A stretch of DNA of 64,000 nucleotides from Bacteroidales bacterium (GCA_012521995.1 JAAYLH010000009.1:54947-118946); one strand, 5' to 3'. Positions 11,900 through 21,028 are shown, numbered from the stretch's first letter. The notes: a model not told the origin generated them from the letters alone. Program-made: numbers and translations.

Positions 11900-11907
11900 T
11901 AATTTTG
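11900..11907 (+). promoter_or_regulatory. Polysaccharide-cluster promoter -7 box
   Basis: TAATTTTG matches TAnnTTTG, 64 bp before the flippase ATG. A TTTG lies upstream at 11880-11883, but the spacing (16) is shorter than the usual 19-21. Confidence 0.45.
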
Positions 11908-11971
11908 AGGAATTTCAGGTCCCCTGCGTTTTGTTTCAGGTAAGGCCGTTTACGGAAAGCGCCCCTATTGC

Positions 11972-13471
11972 ATGCAGCGAAAGTTTTTGAAAAACCTGGT
12001 TTTACTACTGGTCCTCAACCTTCTGATAAAACCATTCTGGATTTTAGGCATTGACCGAGCGGTGCAAAACACTGTAGGGGCATCTGAGTATGGCTTTTAT
12101 TTTGCCATCCTCAACTTCTCCTTTTTGTTCAATATCTTGCTCGACTTTGGAATCACCAATTTCAACAATCGAAACATTGCTCAGAACAACCATTTGTTGG
12201 GAAAGCACCTGCCCAATATTTTCGTTTTAAAGACGGCTTTGTTTGTCGGTTACCTGATCTTTTCCTTCGTGAGCGCGCTCTTTATCAACTACAGCAGCGA
12301 ACAGTTGCTCATGCTGGCCCTGCTGGCTTTCAACCAGTTCCTGTTGAGCTTTATCCTTTACCTGCGTTCGAACCTTAGCGGATTGCACTTGTTTCGTACC
12401 GACAGCCTCATATCAGTATTAGACAGAACTCTCATGATTATCATTGTTGGGGTGCTGCTCTGGGGAAATGTGGTGCAAGAGTTCAAAATCAAGTATTTCG
12501 TATTTGCACAAACCTTTAGCTATCTGCTGACGTTTGGCATTACCTTCATCATTGTCCTGCGAAAGGCAGGCACAACAATTTTCAAGCTTCACTGGGATCT
12601 GCCCTTTATGCTGATCATCATCCGCAGGAGCTTGCCTTATGCGCTGCTGGTGCTGCTGATGACCTTTTACAACCGGGTGGACAGCGTTATGCTCGAGCGC
12701 CTTTTACCCGAAGGGGCCAAATACAGCGGCATTTATGCATCAGCCTATCGTTTGCTGGATGCGGTAAACCAATTTGCATACCTGTTTTCTGTCCTACTGT
12801 TGCCAATCTTTGCGCGTATGATAAGCCACAAACAAGAGGTCCAGGGCATGGTGAGGCTGGCTTTTACCCTGGTAATAACCCCCGCGGTTATTGTTGCAAT
12901 AGGTTCTTTTTTATACGCAAGTGAAATCATGCATATGCTTTATCCAATTCACCCTGGGGAAAGCGCGTTCGATTTTGCCTTCCGCATGGATGCCTCCAGC
13001 CGTGTTTTTGCCCTTCTGATGCTTTGCTTCATTGGCACGTCTACCAATTACATATTCGGGACCTTGCTGACCGCCAACGGAAGTCTGAGGCAACTGAACC
13101 TGATTTCCCTTTCGGGAATGATCATCAATATTGGTCTGAACCTTTGGCTTATCCCAAAGCACCAGGCCATTGGATCGGCCTTTGCGAGCTTGGTGACCCA
13201 GAGCCTGGTAGCCCTCGCTCAAGTCATTGTTGTTTTCAGGATCTTCAGGATGAAACCCAAGAAGGCATTTATTTGGCGCCTGTTCATGCTGATTTGCGGA
13301 GCCTTGATCATTGGCCTCCTCAGCCAGTTGCTTCCTTTCCACTGGTTTGTTAACCTGACCATTATGGGTTTGGTTAGCCTCATGCTTGCCATGATGATCC
13401 GTTTCTTTCGCATCGGCCAATTTGTTCGCATCATGCGATTCGGTGAACAACCTGATGTCCAGTCATCATAA
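11972..13471 (+). CDS. Polysaccharide flippase (MOP/Wzx-like)
   Basis: 499 aa integral membrane protein with about 12-14 hydrophobic helices spread over its length and short polar loops, as in the multidrug/oligosaccharidyl-lipid/polysaccharide exporter superfamily. The motif RRSLPYALLVLLMTFYNRVDSVMLERLLP (around 225-255) corresponds to the second-half start of Wzx proteins, where a charged pair flanks helix 7. Wzx proteins flip undecaprenyl-linked repeat units across the inner membrane. The Wzz-like and ligase genes downstream support this. No glycosyltransferases for the repeat unit are adjacent. Confidence 0.8.
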   Translation: MQRKFLKNLVLLLVLNLLIKPFWILGIDRAVQNTVGASEYGFYFAILNFSFLFNILLDFGITNFNNRNIAQNNHLLGKHLPNIFVLKTALFVGYLIFSFVSALFINYSSEQLLMLALLAFNQFLLSFILYLRSNLSGLHLFRTDSLISVLDRTLMIIIVGVLLWGNVVQEFKIKYFVFAQTFSYLLTFGITFIIVLRKAGTTIFKLHWDLPFMLIIIRRSLPYALLVLLMTFYNRVDSVMLERLLPEGAKYSGIYASAYRLLDAVNQFAYLFSVLLLPIFARMISHKQEVQGMVRLAFTLVITPAVIVAIGSFLYASEIMHMLYPIHPGESAFDFAFRMDASSRVFALLMLCFIGTSTNYIFGTLLTANGSLRQLNLISLSGMIINIGLNLWLIPKHQAIGSAFASLVTQSLVALAQVIVVFRIFRMKPKKAFIWRLFMLICGALIIGLLSQLLPFHWFVNLTIMGLVSLMLAMMIRFFRIGQFVRIMRFGEQPDVQSS

Positions 13472-13508
13472 GGCTAGGTTTCAAAAAGCCTGAAACTGCA
13501 TTTTTGCT

Positions 13509-13516
13509 TATCTTTG
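13509..13516 (+). promoter_or_regulatory. Promoter -7 box of the wzz-like gene
   Basis: TATCTTTG is an exact TAnnTTTG match 65 bp upstream of the ATG, in the 110-bp gap after the flippase. It suggests that the chain-length and ligase genes also have their own promoter. Confidence 0.5.
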
Positions 13517-13581
13517 GCGTGGCATAAATAAAACGCACTGCCTTTCGTTTTTTTTGTTAAACAGACCCAAACATCAATCAA

Positions 13582-14628
13582 ATGGACCAAAGCAAAAAGG
13601 ATTTTGATTCAACCAATGTCTTCCTCTTTGTCATCCGCTGGTGGAAGCATTTGGCAATCATTGGTTTTTTGGCTGCGCTTGCAGGGGTGATCTTCTCGGG
13701 ACCCCGTTTCATTACCCCAATGTATGAATCGACAGTTACTATGTTTCCCACCTCCACTTCCAGTATCTCCCGCGCAGTGTTGGGCGGCCCCGGGACTTAT
13801 GGACAGGACTTCCTGCAATACGGTGGTGTGGATGATGCCGAACGTCTGCTGCAGGTGCTTGGCTCGGTGGCTATCCGCGACCGGGTGGCAGAACGCTATA
13901 ACCTGATGGACCATTACGGCATTGGGTCTGAAGAACAATACAGGCGTACGCGCCTGATAAAAACCTATGCTGAGAACATCTCTTCACGCCGCACCCAATT
14001 CGGGGCTGTGGAAGTCTCTGTTCGCGATAAGGACCCTGTGATGGCGGCCGATATAGCCAATGCTATTGCTGCCCTTGCCGACTCAGTGCAGAACGAGATG
14101 CGTTATCAACGAGCCCTTCAGGCCTATGAAGTGGCTAGAAGCAATTATGAGGAATTGCGGGGACAACTGCGCGTGACAGAAGACTCCCTTAGAAAGGTCA
14201 TGCAGGCTGGTGTATACGATTTCGAAGGGCAGACCTCTATGCTTACCCAGCAACTGGCCATAGACCTTTCCGCCGGAAACCAGCGTGGGGTAAGGGCCAT
14301 CGAAGAGCGGCTTGATGCTCTAAGCGAAGGCGGCGGGGCTTATCTGTTTCTCTCCAACAACCTGCAGGCCATCAGCAGCAACCTGGTGGCGTCGCAGCGA
14401 CGAATGCAGGAAGCTAAAACCGACCTTGACAACTTCCTGAACTTTAAGTTTATTCTCGATCCCGCTTTTGAAGCAGAGCGAAAAGTATACCCCACCCGCT
14501 GGCTTATTGTATTCCTGTCGGCCTTCGGGGCCACCTTTATGGGGATCATTGCCCTGATGGTTTTCGAAAACCTAGTGTCGAAAGGCATCATTGCCGAAAA
14601 GAAATCCGCAGGGAAAAAACCTGAATAG
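13582..14628 (+). CDS. Wzz-family polysaccharide chain-length protein
   Basis: 348 aa with the Wzz layout: a short cytoplasmic N-terminus, TM1 at about 24-43 (HLAIIGFLAALAGVIFSGP), and a long periplasmic region with helical, partly coiled-coil segments (around 175-215 and 270-295). TM2 at about 310-330 (WLIVFLSAFGATFMGIIALMVF) is followed by a short tail ending in KKSAGKKPE. There is no C-terminal tyrosine-kinase domain or Tyr tail, unlike Wzc. Wzz proteins set O-antigen or capsule chain length together with Wzy. The neighbours are a flippase and a ligase/polymerase, which fits. Confidence 0.8.
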   Translation: MDQSKKDFDSTNVFLFVIRWWKHLAIIGFLAALAGVIFSGPRFITPMYESTVTMFPTSTSSISRAVLGGPGTYGQDFLQYGGVDDAERLLQVLGSVAIRDRVAERYNLMDHYGIGSEEQYRRTRLIKTYAENISSRRTQFGAVEVSVRDKDPVMAADIANAIAALADSVQNEMRYQRALQAYEVARSNYEELRGQLRVTEDSLRKVMQAGVYDFEGQTSMLTQQLAIDLSAGNQRGVRAIEERLDALSEGGGAYLFLSNNLQAISSNLVASQRRMQEAKTDLDNFLNFKFILDPAFEAERKVYPTRWLIVFLSAFGATFMGIIALMVFENLVSKGIIAEKKSAGKKPE

Positions 14629-14629
14629 C

Positions 14630-16054
14630 GTGGAGGAGCAGCAAAAGCAAAAAATGCTTTACCGCTTCGGCCTGTGGTTCACAGTGCTGAACATCGTCCT
14701 GATGGTCAACGGGCATTACTGGCTTTCGGCCATTCCCATAGCACTGGGCATCATGCTGCTGTTTTTCTTTTCAATCGATAAGCTTCTGCTGATGATTGTG
14801 TTTCTAACTCCTTTCACCTTTAAGTTCGAGATTGAGCAATTAGGGGTCACCATCAATATGCCTACCGAGCCGCTTATTGTAGCCGCAATGCTTTTGTTCT
14901 TCCTGCGGATGATCCACGAACCCGTTTACGACCGCAGGGTGCTGCGCCATCCTATTACCATCGTTCTGCTTCTGAACCTGATCTGGATGTTCATCACGTC
15001 TGTTACCAGCGAACTTCCCCTGGTCTCATTCAAATATTTTGCATCCCGCCTTTGGTTCGTGGTTACCTTTTTCTTCCTTACCGTATTGTTGTTTAAGGAA
15101 TATAAAAACTACAAGCGCTTTCTTTGGTATTTCGGGGCAGCATTGGCCCTTGTGGTGATTGTGATCACTGTGAAGCACTCGGCCTTTAGCTTTGAACGGA
15201 TGGTGGGTACCTGGATTGTGTCCCCGTTCTTTAACGATCATACCAACTACTCTTCGACCCTTGCCCTAGTGGCTCCCTTTTTCCTGGTCATGGCCTTTAA
15301 CAAGGAATACAGCCCCCTGCGAAGAACCGGTGCAGCATTGCTTTTCCTGATCTTTTGCATGGGCATTCTTTTCAGCTATAGCCGTGCTTCCTGGTTAAGT
15401 CTCATGGTTGCGTTTTCAGGCCTGGTCATCCTGGTGATGAAAATTCCCTTCAGATGGCTGCTTGGCGGGTTTGTGCTCCTGTTGGCCACCGTCTTTACCT
15501 TTCAAACCCAGATCATCATGCAGCTGGAGCGCAATACCCAGGAGTCTTCAGGGGACTTCCAGGAACATGTCAAGTCCATTACCAACATTTCTTCAGACGC
15601 CTCCAACCTCGAACGCATCAACCGTTGGCGCAGCGCCTTCCGGATGTTTGATGAGCGCCCTGTCGTGGGATGGGGGCCGGGGACCTATCAGTTTGTTTAT
15701 GCACCCTTTCAGCGCTCAGAAGACTTCACCATCATCACCACCAACTTTGGCGATCTGGGGAATGCCCACAGCGAGTATATCGGCCCACTGGCGGAAAGCG
15801 GATTGCCCGGAATGCTTCTTTTTATTGCCCTGGCCTTGCTTGTGTTGAAAACGGGGGTAGACCTTTGGAAAAAAGCTCCGTCCCGCGAGATGCGGTTGAT
15901 GGCCCTGGGCATTACCCTTGGGTTTATTACCTATTTTGCACACGGGGTGCTCAATAATTTTCTGGATACAGACAAGGCCTCGGTGCCCTTCTGGGGTATG
16001 ATGGCCATGCTTGTCTCTCTGGATGCTTTTTACAAACCTAAAGACAGTGGCTAG
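14630..16054 (+). CDS. O-antigen ligase/polymerase family membrane protein
   Basis: About 474 aa with ten or more membrane helices. The large periplasmic loop typical of the Wzy/WaaL superfamily is seen around RINRWRSAFRMFDERPVVGWGPGTYQFVY, followed by NAHSEYIGPLAESGLPG, whose His-Ser-Glu and glycine-rich turn are characteristic. The reaction is either transfer of polysaccharide from undecaprenyl pyrophosphate to an acceptor (ligase) or polymerisation; sequence alone does not separate these. The track start at 14591 is a TTG inside wzz. A GTG at 14630, 2 bp after the wzz stop, or the ATG at 14654 is more likely. Confidence 0.82.
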   Translation: MEEQQKQKMLYRFGLWFTVLNIVLMVNGHYWLSAIPIALGIMLLFFFSIDKLLLMIVFLTPFTFKFEIEQLGVTINMPTEPLIVAAMLLFFLRMIHEPVYDRRVLRHPITIVLLLNLIWMFITSVTSELPLVSFKYFASRLWFVVTFFFLTVLLFKEYKNYKRFLWYFGAALALVVIVITVKHSAFSFERMVGTWIVSPFFNDHTNYSSTLALVAPFFLVMAFNKEYSPLRRTGAALLFLIFCMGILFSYSRASWLSLMVAFSGLVILVMKIPFRWLLGGFVLLLATVFTFQTQIIMQLERNTQESSGDFQEHVKSITNISSDASNLERINRWRSAFRMFDERPVVGWGPGTYQFVYAPFQRSEDFTIITTNFGDLGNAHSEYIGPLAESGLPGMLLFIALALLVLKTGVDLWKKAPSREMRLMALGITLGFITYFAHGVLNNFLDTDKASVPFWGMMAMLVSLDAFYKPKDSG

Positions 16055-16099
16055 CCAGGTGAAGAATCCTGAATTATCTCAAAAAGTCATGGACAGTTC

Positions 16100-16130
16100 T
16101 TTGGCAGCTAGGCATAAAACCTTAATTTTA
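16100..16130 (+). promoter_or_regulatory. Nitroreductase gene promoter
   Basis: TTTG (16100-16103), 19 bp, then TAATTTTA (16123-16130). Spacing is ideal for the Bacteroidota primary sigma factor, with one mismatch in the last base of the -7 box. It ends 21 bp before the ATG. Confidence 0.5.
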
Positions 16131-16150
16131 CTGCCCAAAATCTGCTTGTC

Positions 16151-16912
16151 ATGAACCATACCCTGAAGACCCTTCTGAGCCATAAAACCATCCGCAACTA
16201 CAAAAGCGACCCCATTCCTGATGATATGCTCAGCCATATCCTGGAAGCTGGCTTTCGCGCCTCCACCACGGGAAATATGCAGGTTTACAGCGTGATCGTC
16301 ACGCGTGATGAGGAAAGGCGCAAGGAATTGTGCCAACTTCATTTCGGACAAAAAATGGTGGAACAAGCACCTGTGTTGTTGACCTTTTGCGCCGACTTTA
16401 ATCGCTTCAACAAATGGTGCCGTCAGCGCGAGGCTGAACCCGGTTACGATAACTTCCTGTCATTTTTTACTGCCGCCATCGATGCGCTACTGGTAGCCCA
16501 AAATGCCTGTGTGGCTGCAGAATCTTTCGGTCTGGGCATCTGTTACCTGGGGACAACTACCTATCAGGCCGACAAGCTGATCGATTTCTTCAACTTGCCC
16601 GAAGGTGTGATGCCCATCACCACGGTAGTGCTAGGTTACCCCAATGAAGATCCCGAAAAGGTCGACAGGCTCCCGGCTGAAGGGGTGGTCCATTACGAAA
16701 CCTATAAGGATTATCTGGCCGAAGACATCGACCGCATTTATCACGAGAAGGAGCGCTTGCCTGAAACCGCCCGCCTCATCAAGGAAAATGAATTGGATAA
16801 CCTTGCCCAGATCTTCGCCTATAAGCGATACAGCAAAAAGGACAACCTTCAATTCAGCAAGGTGTTCCTTGACGCCATTACCGATCAGGGCTTTATGAAC
16901 CACAAAGAATAA
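16151..16912 (+). CDS. NAD(P)H-dependent nitroreductase family flavoprotein
   Basis: 253 aa, close in layout to NfsA/FRP-type FMN reductases. The N-terminal HKTIRNYKSDPIP is the FMN-phosphate-binding Arg region and FRASTTGNMQVYSVIV is the second cofactor segment. SFGLGICYLGT in the middle and TTVVLGYPNEDPE precede the C-terminal extension that wraps the partner subunit (YKDYLAEDIDRIYHEKE, KRYSKKDNL). Such enzymes reduce nitroaromatics, quinones or flavins using NAD(P)H and act in the cytoplasm. The physiological substrate is not deducible. It is a single gene with its own promoter and converges on the gene at 16927. Confidence 0.85.
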   Translation: MNHTLKTLLSHKTIRNYKSDPIPDDMLSHILEAGFRASTTGNMQVYSVIVTRDEERRKELCQLHFGQKMVEQAPVLLTFCADFNRFNKWCRQREAEPGYDNFLSFFTAAIDALLVAQNACVAAESFGLGICYLGTTTYQADKLIDFFNLPEGVMPITTVVLGYPNEDPEKVDRLPAEGVVHYETYKDYLAEDIDRIYHEKERLPETARLIKENELDNLAQIFAYKRYSKKDNLQFSKVFLDAITDQGFMNHKE

Positions 16913-16926
16913 TAAAGTGAAGGCCT

Positions 16927-17484
16927 CTAGTCTTCCGCTCCCTTTTCACCGATAAAATACTGCTCCTTGTGCTTGAAGAGCACGTTGAAGGTAGTTAGTG
17001 AGCCGTATATCCGTGTGATGTATTGTTGTAGGTTGACCTTCTCGTTATCTTCGAGTTTCTCGTTGCTGTTGATGCGCTGTTCAAGGACTCTCAAGCGGTC
17101 GCGCACCAGCACAATCTTATGGAAAAAGCTGTCGATGGGAATCTCCTTGGGCTTGAGTTCAGACGATGCAGGCTTCAGGATCAGGGTGCCTTTTTTCCAG
17201 CGGTCAGCCATTTCTACAGTCTCTGGAAAATCAACATAGCGCCGCAGCACCCCTGTAAATACCTTCTCCAGGTCTGCAAGGCTGATGGAGGGGGCTCTGC
17301 CTCCCTGATCCGTAACTTTCGATTCCTCCACAAGTTTCAGGCCCTGGAAATTGCGGGCAATTTCCTTGTCGCCGCGGTTCATGAAGAATATTGTTAGGGT
17401 CGTGAGATTGGCATTGGTGATTACTCCAAGGCCAAATTGCGAATGCTCAACTTTGGTACCGATGACAAAAAGGTCTTGTTCCAT
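16927..17484 (-). CDS. Hypothetical protein with UvrD/PcrA-type Tudor-like N-terminus
   Basis: 185 aa, cytoplasmic. Residues 8-55 (GTKVEHSQFGLGVITN...IFFMNRGDKEI) match the V-x-H-x-x-FG-x-G-x-V pattern of the small SH3/Tudor-like domain found at the C-terminus of UvrD/PcrA helicases and in CarD-like proteins, which can bind RNA polymerase. The remainder is helical (LRVLEQRINSNEKLEDNEKVNLQQYI) without a recognised motif. It follows the nucleoside kinase gene by 23 bp on the same strand, so it is probably co-transcribed. The function is unknown; the RNA-polymerase link is inference from the pattern only. Confidence 0.6.
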   Translation of the reverse strand: MEQDLFVIGTKVEHSQFGLGVITNANLTTLTIFFMNRGDKEIARNFQGLKLVEESKVTDQGGRAPSISLADLEKVFTGVLRRYVDFPETVEMADRWKKGTLILKPASSELKPKEIPIDSFFHKIVLVRDRLRVLEQRINSNEKLEDNEKVNLQQYITRIYGSLTTFNVLFKHKEQYFIGEKGAED

Positions 17485-17507
17485 AGGATAATGATTGCTC
17501 GTTAAGG

Positions 17508-19031
17508 TTAGTACTTGAAACTGCTGCCCCCGATGAACTCTCTCAGGATGGAAGTAGGGGGGATGTCGGCGGGGTCAATGGGCTTGAATAGCGAAAGCAG
17601 TCGGTTGAGGCGCATAACCTCTTGGCGGATTTGTTCATTTGCGGCGCGTTCAGGCTTAAGGATGGCTGGCGCATAATGGGCAAAGACCGCAATTTCGTAA
17701 ATCAGCGCAGAATTGAAAATGGCGTGTGCGCTTTCCTGGAAAGGGAAAATACTCTTATATTCATTTTGCATCACATCGGGCCAGCGCGTGATGGTTTCGT
17801 TGAAGTCGTAACCCCTGAACAGGTGATCGCGCACCAATCGACGGATCAACCGGTGATCAGAAGTAGAGAAGGGCAGATGGTCATGGATGTTCAGGGTGCT
17901 CAGCGCAGAAACATATAGGCGGTAGGATTCAATGTCCATCACGTCTTTCCACATCTGGGGGTTCAGCCCGTGGATCCCCTCTACGATTACATAGGTTTCG
18001 GGGCCAATCACGGTGGCTTCAGGAGAAGGTACAGAACCCTTGCCGTCAAACATGTATTTGGGAAGGTGCACAGAATTGCCCGCAATAAGGTCGTTGATGT
18101 TCTGCCGGAAAAGCTCCAGGTCGAGGGCAGTGATCAACTCAAAGTTCTTAATCCCGCTTACAGGATCGTCAGGAATGGCATCGTGGGGCAAATAATAATT
18201 GTCGAGCGAGAGAATCAAAACACTTTTGCCCAACACCTTAAGCTCTATGGCCAGGCGGTTGGCTGAGGTGGTTTTTCCCGATGAGGTTGGGCCTGCAAGG
18301 AAAATGACCCTGGGCTTCAGGGGGTGGGATATGATGTTGTCGGCAATTCGTGAGAATCTGCGCGCCTGGTACACCTCAGCAATTTTGATGAATTCAGGAA
18401 GTTCACCCCGCGCAATGACATCATTCAGCTCGGCTACACTCGAAATGCCCAGTTGCATCATGGCTTCTTCGGTTTGGTCAAAGCGCCTGAAGTATTTGCT
18501 GTGCTCCAGCTTGGCAGGCATCACCCTGTCGAAGAAATCAGGGTCGGCTACAAGGAAAAACCCATCTTTGAAACGGAACAACCTGAAGTCTTCAAGCTTG
18601 TCGTAATGCTCCCGCAAGCTGTTGATGAACAGTTCACTCATTCCGTTGATGTGGGCCAGATGAAGGCCTTGCATGGCTTGGGGACAAACTCCCCTTGATC
18701 CCAGCAGGTGGGTGATGTCGCTGCGTTTGTTTGCCTCAAAATATGTAATGATCTGCTCTGGAGACAGGGACTCCTGGGTAATGCTTACCTTTTCACGGAT
18801 CAGCCTGTTCATTCGGGTCCTGATGCGCTGCAGGTCCTCATCCGTAGGCACATAGTGTTTGAAATATCCGTAAACTCCCCCCGGAATGCTGTAAGCAATG
18901 TAATAAGGCTCGTCTTTCAGTATTTGGGCGCTGGCCATGTTGAACAGCACCAACAGGGGTTCCATCAGGTTACGGAATGAAAGCTTGAAATATCCCGAAA
19001 GGGTATGTGCCTGGGGCTCGATCTGTGTCAT
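17508..19031 (-). CDS. Uridine-kinase-like nucleoside kinase with ThrRS-like N-terminal region
   Basis: About 507 aa. Residues 1-210 resemble the N2 region of threonyl-tRNA synthetase (GGVYGYFKHYVPTDEDLQRI, helices like EQIITYFEANKRSDIT), but the HxxxH editing motif is not evident. Residues 245-460 are a P-loop kinase of the uridine kinase/phosphoribulokinase fold, with Walker A GPTSSGKTT, LSLDNYYLPHD, and a lid region DHRLIRRLVRDHLFRGYDF. This is the Bacteroidota/Thermotoga-type fused nucleoside kinase. The track start at 19136 is a TTG upstream of the -7 box, so the ATG at 19031 is used. Substrate specificity cannot be told from sequence. Confidence 0.8.
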   Translation of the reverse strand: MTQIEPQAHTLSGYFKLSFRNLMEPLLVLFNMASAQILKDEPYYIAYSIPGGVYGYFKHYVPTDEDLQRIRTRMNRLIREKVSITQESLSPEQIITYFEANKRSDITHLLGSRGVCPQAMQGLHLAHINGMSELFINSLREHYDKLEDFRLFRFKDGFFLVADPDFFDRVMPAKLEHSKYFRRFDQTEEAMMQLGISSVAELNDVIARGELPEFIKIAEVYQARRFSRIADNIISHPLKPRVIFLAGPTSSGKTTSANRLAIELKVLGKSVLILSLDNYYLPHDAIPDDPVSGIKNFELITALDLELFRQNINDLIAGNSVHLPKYMFDGKGSVPSPEATVIGPETYVIVEGIHGLNPQMWKDVMDIESYRLYVSALSTLNIHDHLPFSTSDHRLIRRLVRDHLFRGYDFNETITRWPDVMQNEYKSIFPFQESAHAIFNSALIYEIAVFAHYAPAILKPERAANEQIRQEVMRLNRLLSLFKPIDPADIPPTSILREFIGGSSFKY

Positions 19032-19094
19032 ACTATTGAATACAAAGTGTTTTGGATTTACCTTGTCAAATATCTTGCCAGGAAAAACCACCTG

Positions 19095-19102
19095 CAAAGA
19101 TA
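19095..19102 (-). promoter_or_regulatory. Nucleoside kinase promoter -7 box
   Basis: TATCTTTG on the minus strand. It lies between the track TTG start (19136) and the ATG (19031), which supports the ATG as the real start. Confidence 0.55.
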
Positions 19103-19208
19103 ATGCTTTCGGGGCGGTTTTCCGATTACAAACCAACCCTAACCCTCCCCTTGATTTAAAAATTCAAATAATTCGCCGCCTTTGTTTAGGTTTTTGAAAA
19201 TGGTTCTT

Positions 19209-19216
19209 TAAATTTG
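19209..19216 (+). promoter_or_regulatory. Promoter -7 box of the dihydroorotate dehydrogenase-like gene
   Basis: TAAATTTG overlaps the track TTG start (19214) and precedes the ATG at 19241, which also has an AGGAAAAGAG purine run just upstream. Confidence 0.55.
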
Positions 19217-19240
19217 TCGGTTGTAAACAGGAAAAGAGTC

Positions 19241-20248
19241 ATGTACCCAAATCCACCCAAAATGATCGATTTATCCACCACTTATATGGGCCTTTCGCTT
19301 CGAAGCCCCGTTATCGTAGGTAGTTCTGGCCTTACACGAAGCATCGACAACCTGAAGGAAATTGAGGCCCACGGGGCTGGTGCCGTGGTGCTCAAATCGC
19401 TTTTCGAAGAGCAGATCAAGTTTGAGATCCGTAAAGTGTTTTCCTACGACGATATGGTTAGTGCCTATACCGAGGCCGACGATTACATCCGCAACTATGC
19501 ACGCACCCATGCCCTCGACGAATACCTGAACCTGATCCGTGAAGCTAAAAAGGCCATCACCATCCCTGTCATTGCCAGCATTAACTGCGTAAGCGCTGAA
19601 GAATGGACCAGCTTCGCCAAAAACATCGAAGAAGCAGGAGCCGACGGCCTTGAGCTAAACATCTTTGTGGTGCCGTCCGACGTGGATATGGAAGGCAGTC
19701 AGTATGAAAAACTGTACTTTGATATCGTTGAAAAGGTCAAAAAGGAAATCAATATTCCCCTTGCGCTGAAGATTTCCTCTCATTTCTCAGGTTTGGGCAA
19801 TATGGTAAAGAAACTTTCGTGGACAGGGGTAAAAGGGATCGTGCTGTTCAATCGTTTTTTCAATCCCGACATTGACATCGAGAAGATGCGCATGAGCGCT
19901 GGAAATATCTACAGCACCCCCGATGAGATCACCACTTCCCTGCGCTGGATTGGCATCCTGGCAGGCCGCGTTCAGACCGACCTCTGTGCCTCAACAGGGG
20001 TTCACGATGGCAAAGGCGCCATCAAGCAGTTACTGGCAGGCGCCAAAGCAGTGCAGGTATGCTCTACCCTTTACAAGAACGGATTCGGGCAAATTGAACG
20101 TATCCACGAGGAAATGAAGGAGTGGATGTCAGGCAATGGATTCACCAAGCTTAGTGAATTCGATGGCAAGATGAGCTTCAAAAAGGGTGAACACCCCGGA
20201 GCCCTCCAGCGCGTGCAGTTCATGAAGCACTTCGCAGGGATCGATTAA
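19241..20248 (+). CDS. Dihydroorotate dehydrogenase-like FMN TIM-barrel protein
   Basis: 335 aa from the ATG at 19241. The fold is that of class I DHODs. The N-terminus is IDLSTTYMGLSLRSPVIVGSSGLTRSI; GAGAVVLKSLFEEQI supplies the flavin-contacting Lys region; IPVIASINCVS and GADGLELNIFVVP follow; KISSHFSGLGNMVK and the C-terminal GAKAVQVCSTLYKNG form the FMN phosphate site. True DHODs have a catalytic Cys or Ser in the loop after the NxS/NCP region. Here the motif is ELNIFVVPSD, so the substrate may differ, and proteins of this type are usually annotated only as DHOD-like. It is a single gene ending at a bidirectional terminator. Confidence 0.8.
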   Translation: MYPNPPKMIDLSTTYMGLSLRSPVIVGSSGLTRSIDNLKEIEAHGAGAVVLKSLFEEQIKFEIRKVFSYDDMVSAYTEADDYIRNYARTHALDEYLNLIREAKKAITIPVIASINCVSAEEWTSFAKNIEEAGADGLELNIFVVPSDVDMEGSQYEKLYFDIVEKVKKEINIPLALKISSHFSGLGNMVKKLSWTGVKGIVLFNRFFNPDIDIEKMRMSAGNIYSTPDEITTSLRWIGILAGRVQTDLCASTGVHDGKGAIKQLLAGAKAVQVCSTLYKNGFGQIERIHEEMKEWMSGNGFTKLSEFDGKMSFKKGEHPGALQRVQFMKHFAGID

Positions 20249-20270
20249 GCAAATGAAGAATTTAAAATAA

Positions 20271-20304
20271 AAAATGGCCGGGGCATTTTCCGGCCATTTT
20301 TTTG
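20271..20304. terminator. Bidirectional terminator
   Basis: AAAATGGCCGG (20271-20281) pairs perfectly with CCGGCCATTTT (20290-20300) across an 8-nt loop. T runs on the plus side and A runs on the left serve both convergent genes. Confidence 0.9.
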
Positions 20305-20308
20305 ATGC

Positions 20309-21028
20309 CTATTGTTGTGCAAAGACTTTTTTTAGCAGTTCAGTAACCCGTGCTGCGGGGTCCCGCCTGATTTTGGCCTCTTCTTCCGCTACCATGAGGA
20401 ACAGCCCGTCGAGGGCCTTGTTGGTAGCGTAGTCGGCCAGGTCGGTATTTACTTTGTTGAGGTTGGGTGATAGGGTGGCAATTGTATTGTAGGCGTTGGT
20501 CAGTTCTGCCCAGGCATTTTGGGCTCCTACGCTGTTGAGCGAACGGATCACATCGGGCTTAAACGCGCTGTAAAGCTGGCTGTAGGTCCTGTCGTGCAAG
20601 TAATTGGTGGCGGCGTTCTGTCCCCCGCGCAAAATGCCCCAAGCATCCTGAATGGTGATGTCGCGGATGGCATTGGTGAAAATGGGCCGTGCATTCACGG
20701 CAGCTTGCTCTGCAGCACGGTTCAGCCGCAGCACAAATTCGTTCAAAAGAGGTCTGAGCAGCGCCGAATTCTGCATGTAGTTCATGGCTCCCGCTGCCTC
20801 GGCGGGAAAGGGGATCTTAATGGCATCGTTGCCAAAATAGCCATTTTCCTTGTTGGTTGCCAACACCGCATTGACGGCGCCAATGGTCAGCGCTTCACGT
20901 AAACCGCTGGCTACTTCAGCCTCGCTCATGGGTAGGCTGATAAGTTCTTCACAACTATTTACACTCATACTGAAAAAACCGATGACCGCAAATAGCAGGA
21001 TCACAGGCCGGCTGTACAATCTTTTCAT
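20309..21028 (-). CDS. DUF4197 family lipoprotein
   Basis: 239 aa. The N-terminus MKRLYSRPVILLFAVIGFFSMSVNSCEEL has a hydrophobic stretch and a lipobox-like VNSC, suggesting a lipoprotein anchored in the envelope. The rest matches DUF4197: EVASGLREALTIGAVNAV near the start, a Pro/Phe region IPFPAEAAGAM, DAWGILRGGQNAATNYL in the middle, and TNKALDGLFLMVAEEEAKIR with the C-terminal LLKKVFAQQ. The family is widespread in Gram-negative bacteria and has no known function. A minus-strand -7 box TAAATTTG lies at 21078-21085. Confidence 0.85.
   Translation of the reverse strand: MKRLYSRPVILLFAVIGFFSMSVNSCEELISLPMSEAEVASGLREALTIGAVNAVLATNKENGYFGNDAIKIPFPAEAAGAMNYMQNSALLRPLLNEFVLRLNRAAEQAAVNARPIFTNAIRDITIQDAWGILRGGQNAATNYLHDRTYSQLYSAFKPDVIRSLNSVGAQNAWAELTNAYNTIATLSPNLNKVNTDLADYATNKALDGLFLMVAEEEAKIRRDPAARVTELLKKVFAQQ

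Noticed and set aside
12911-13450. Long minus-strand ORF of 179 aa
   Set aside because: Shadow of the flippase gene; low-complexity composition rich in His, Asn and Gln, no domain.
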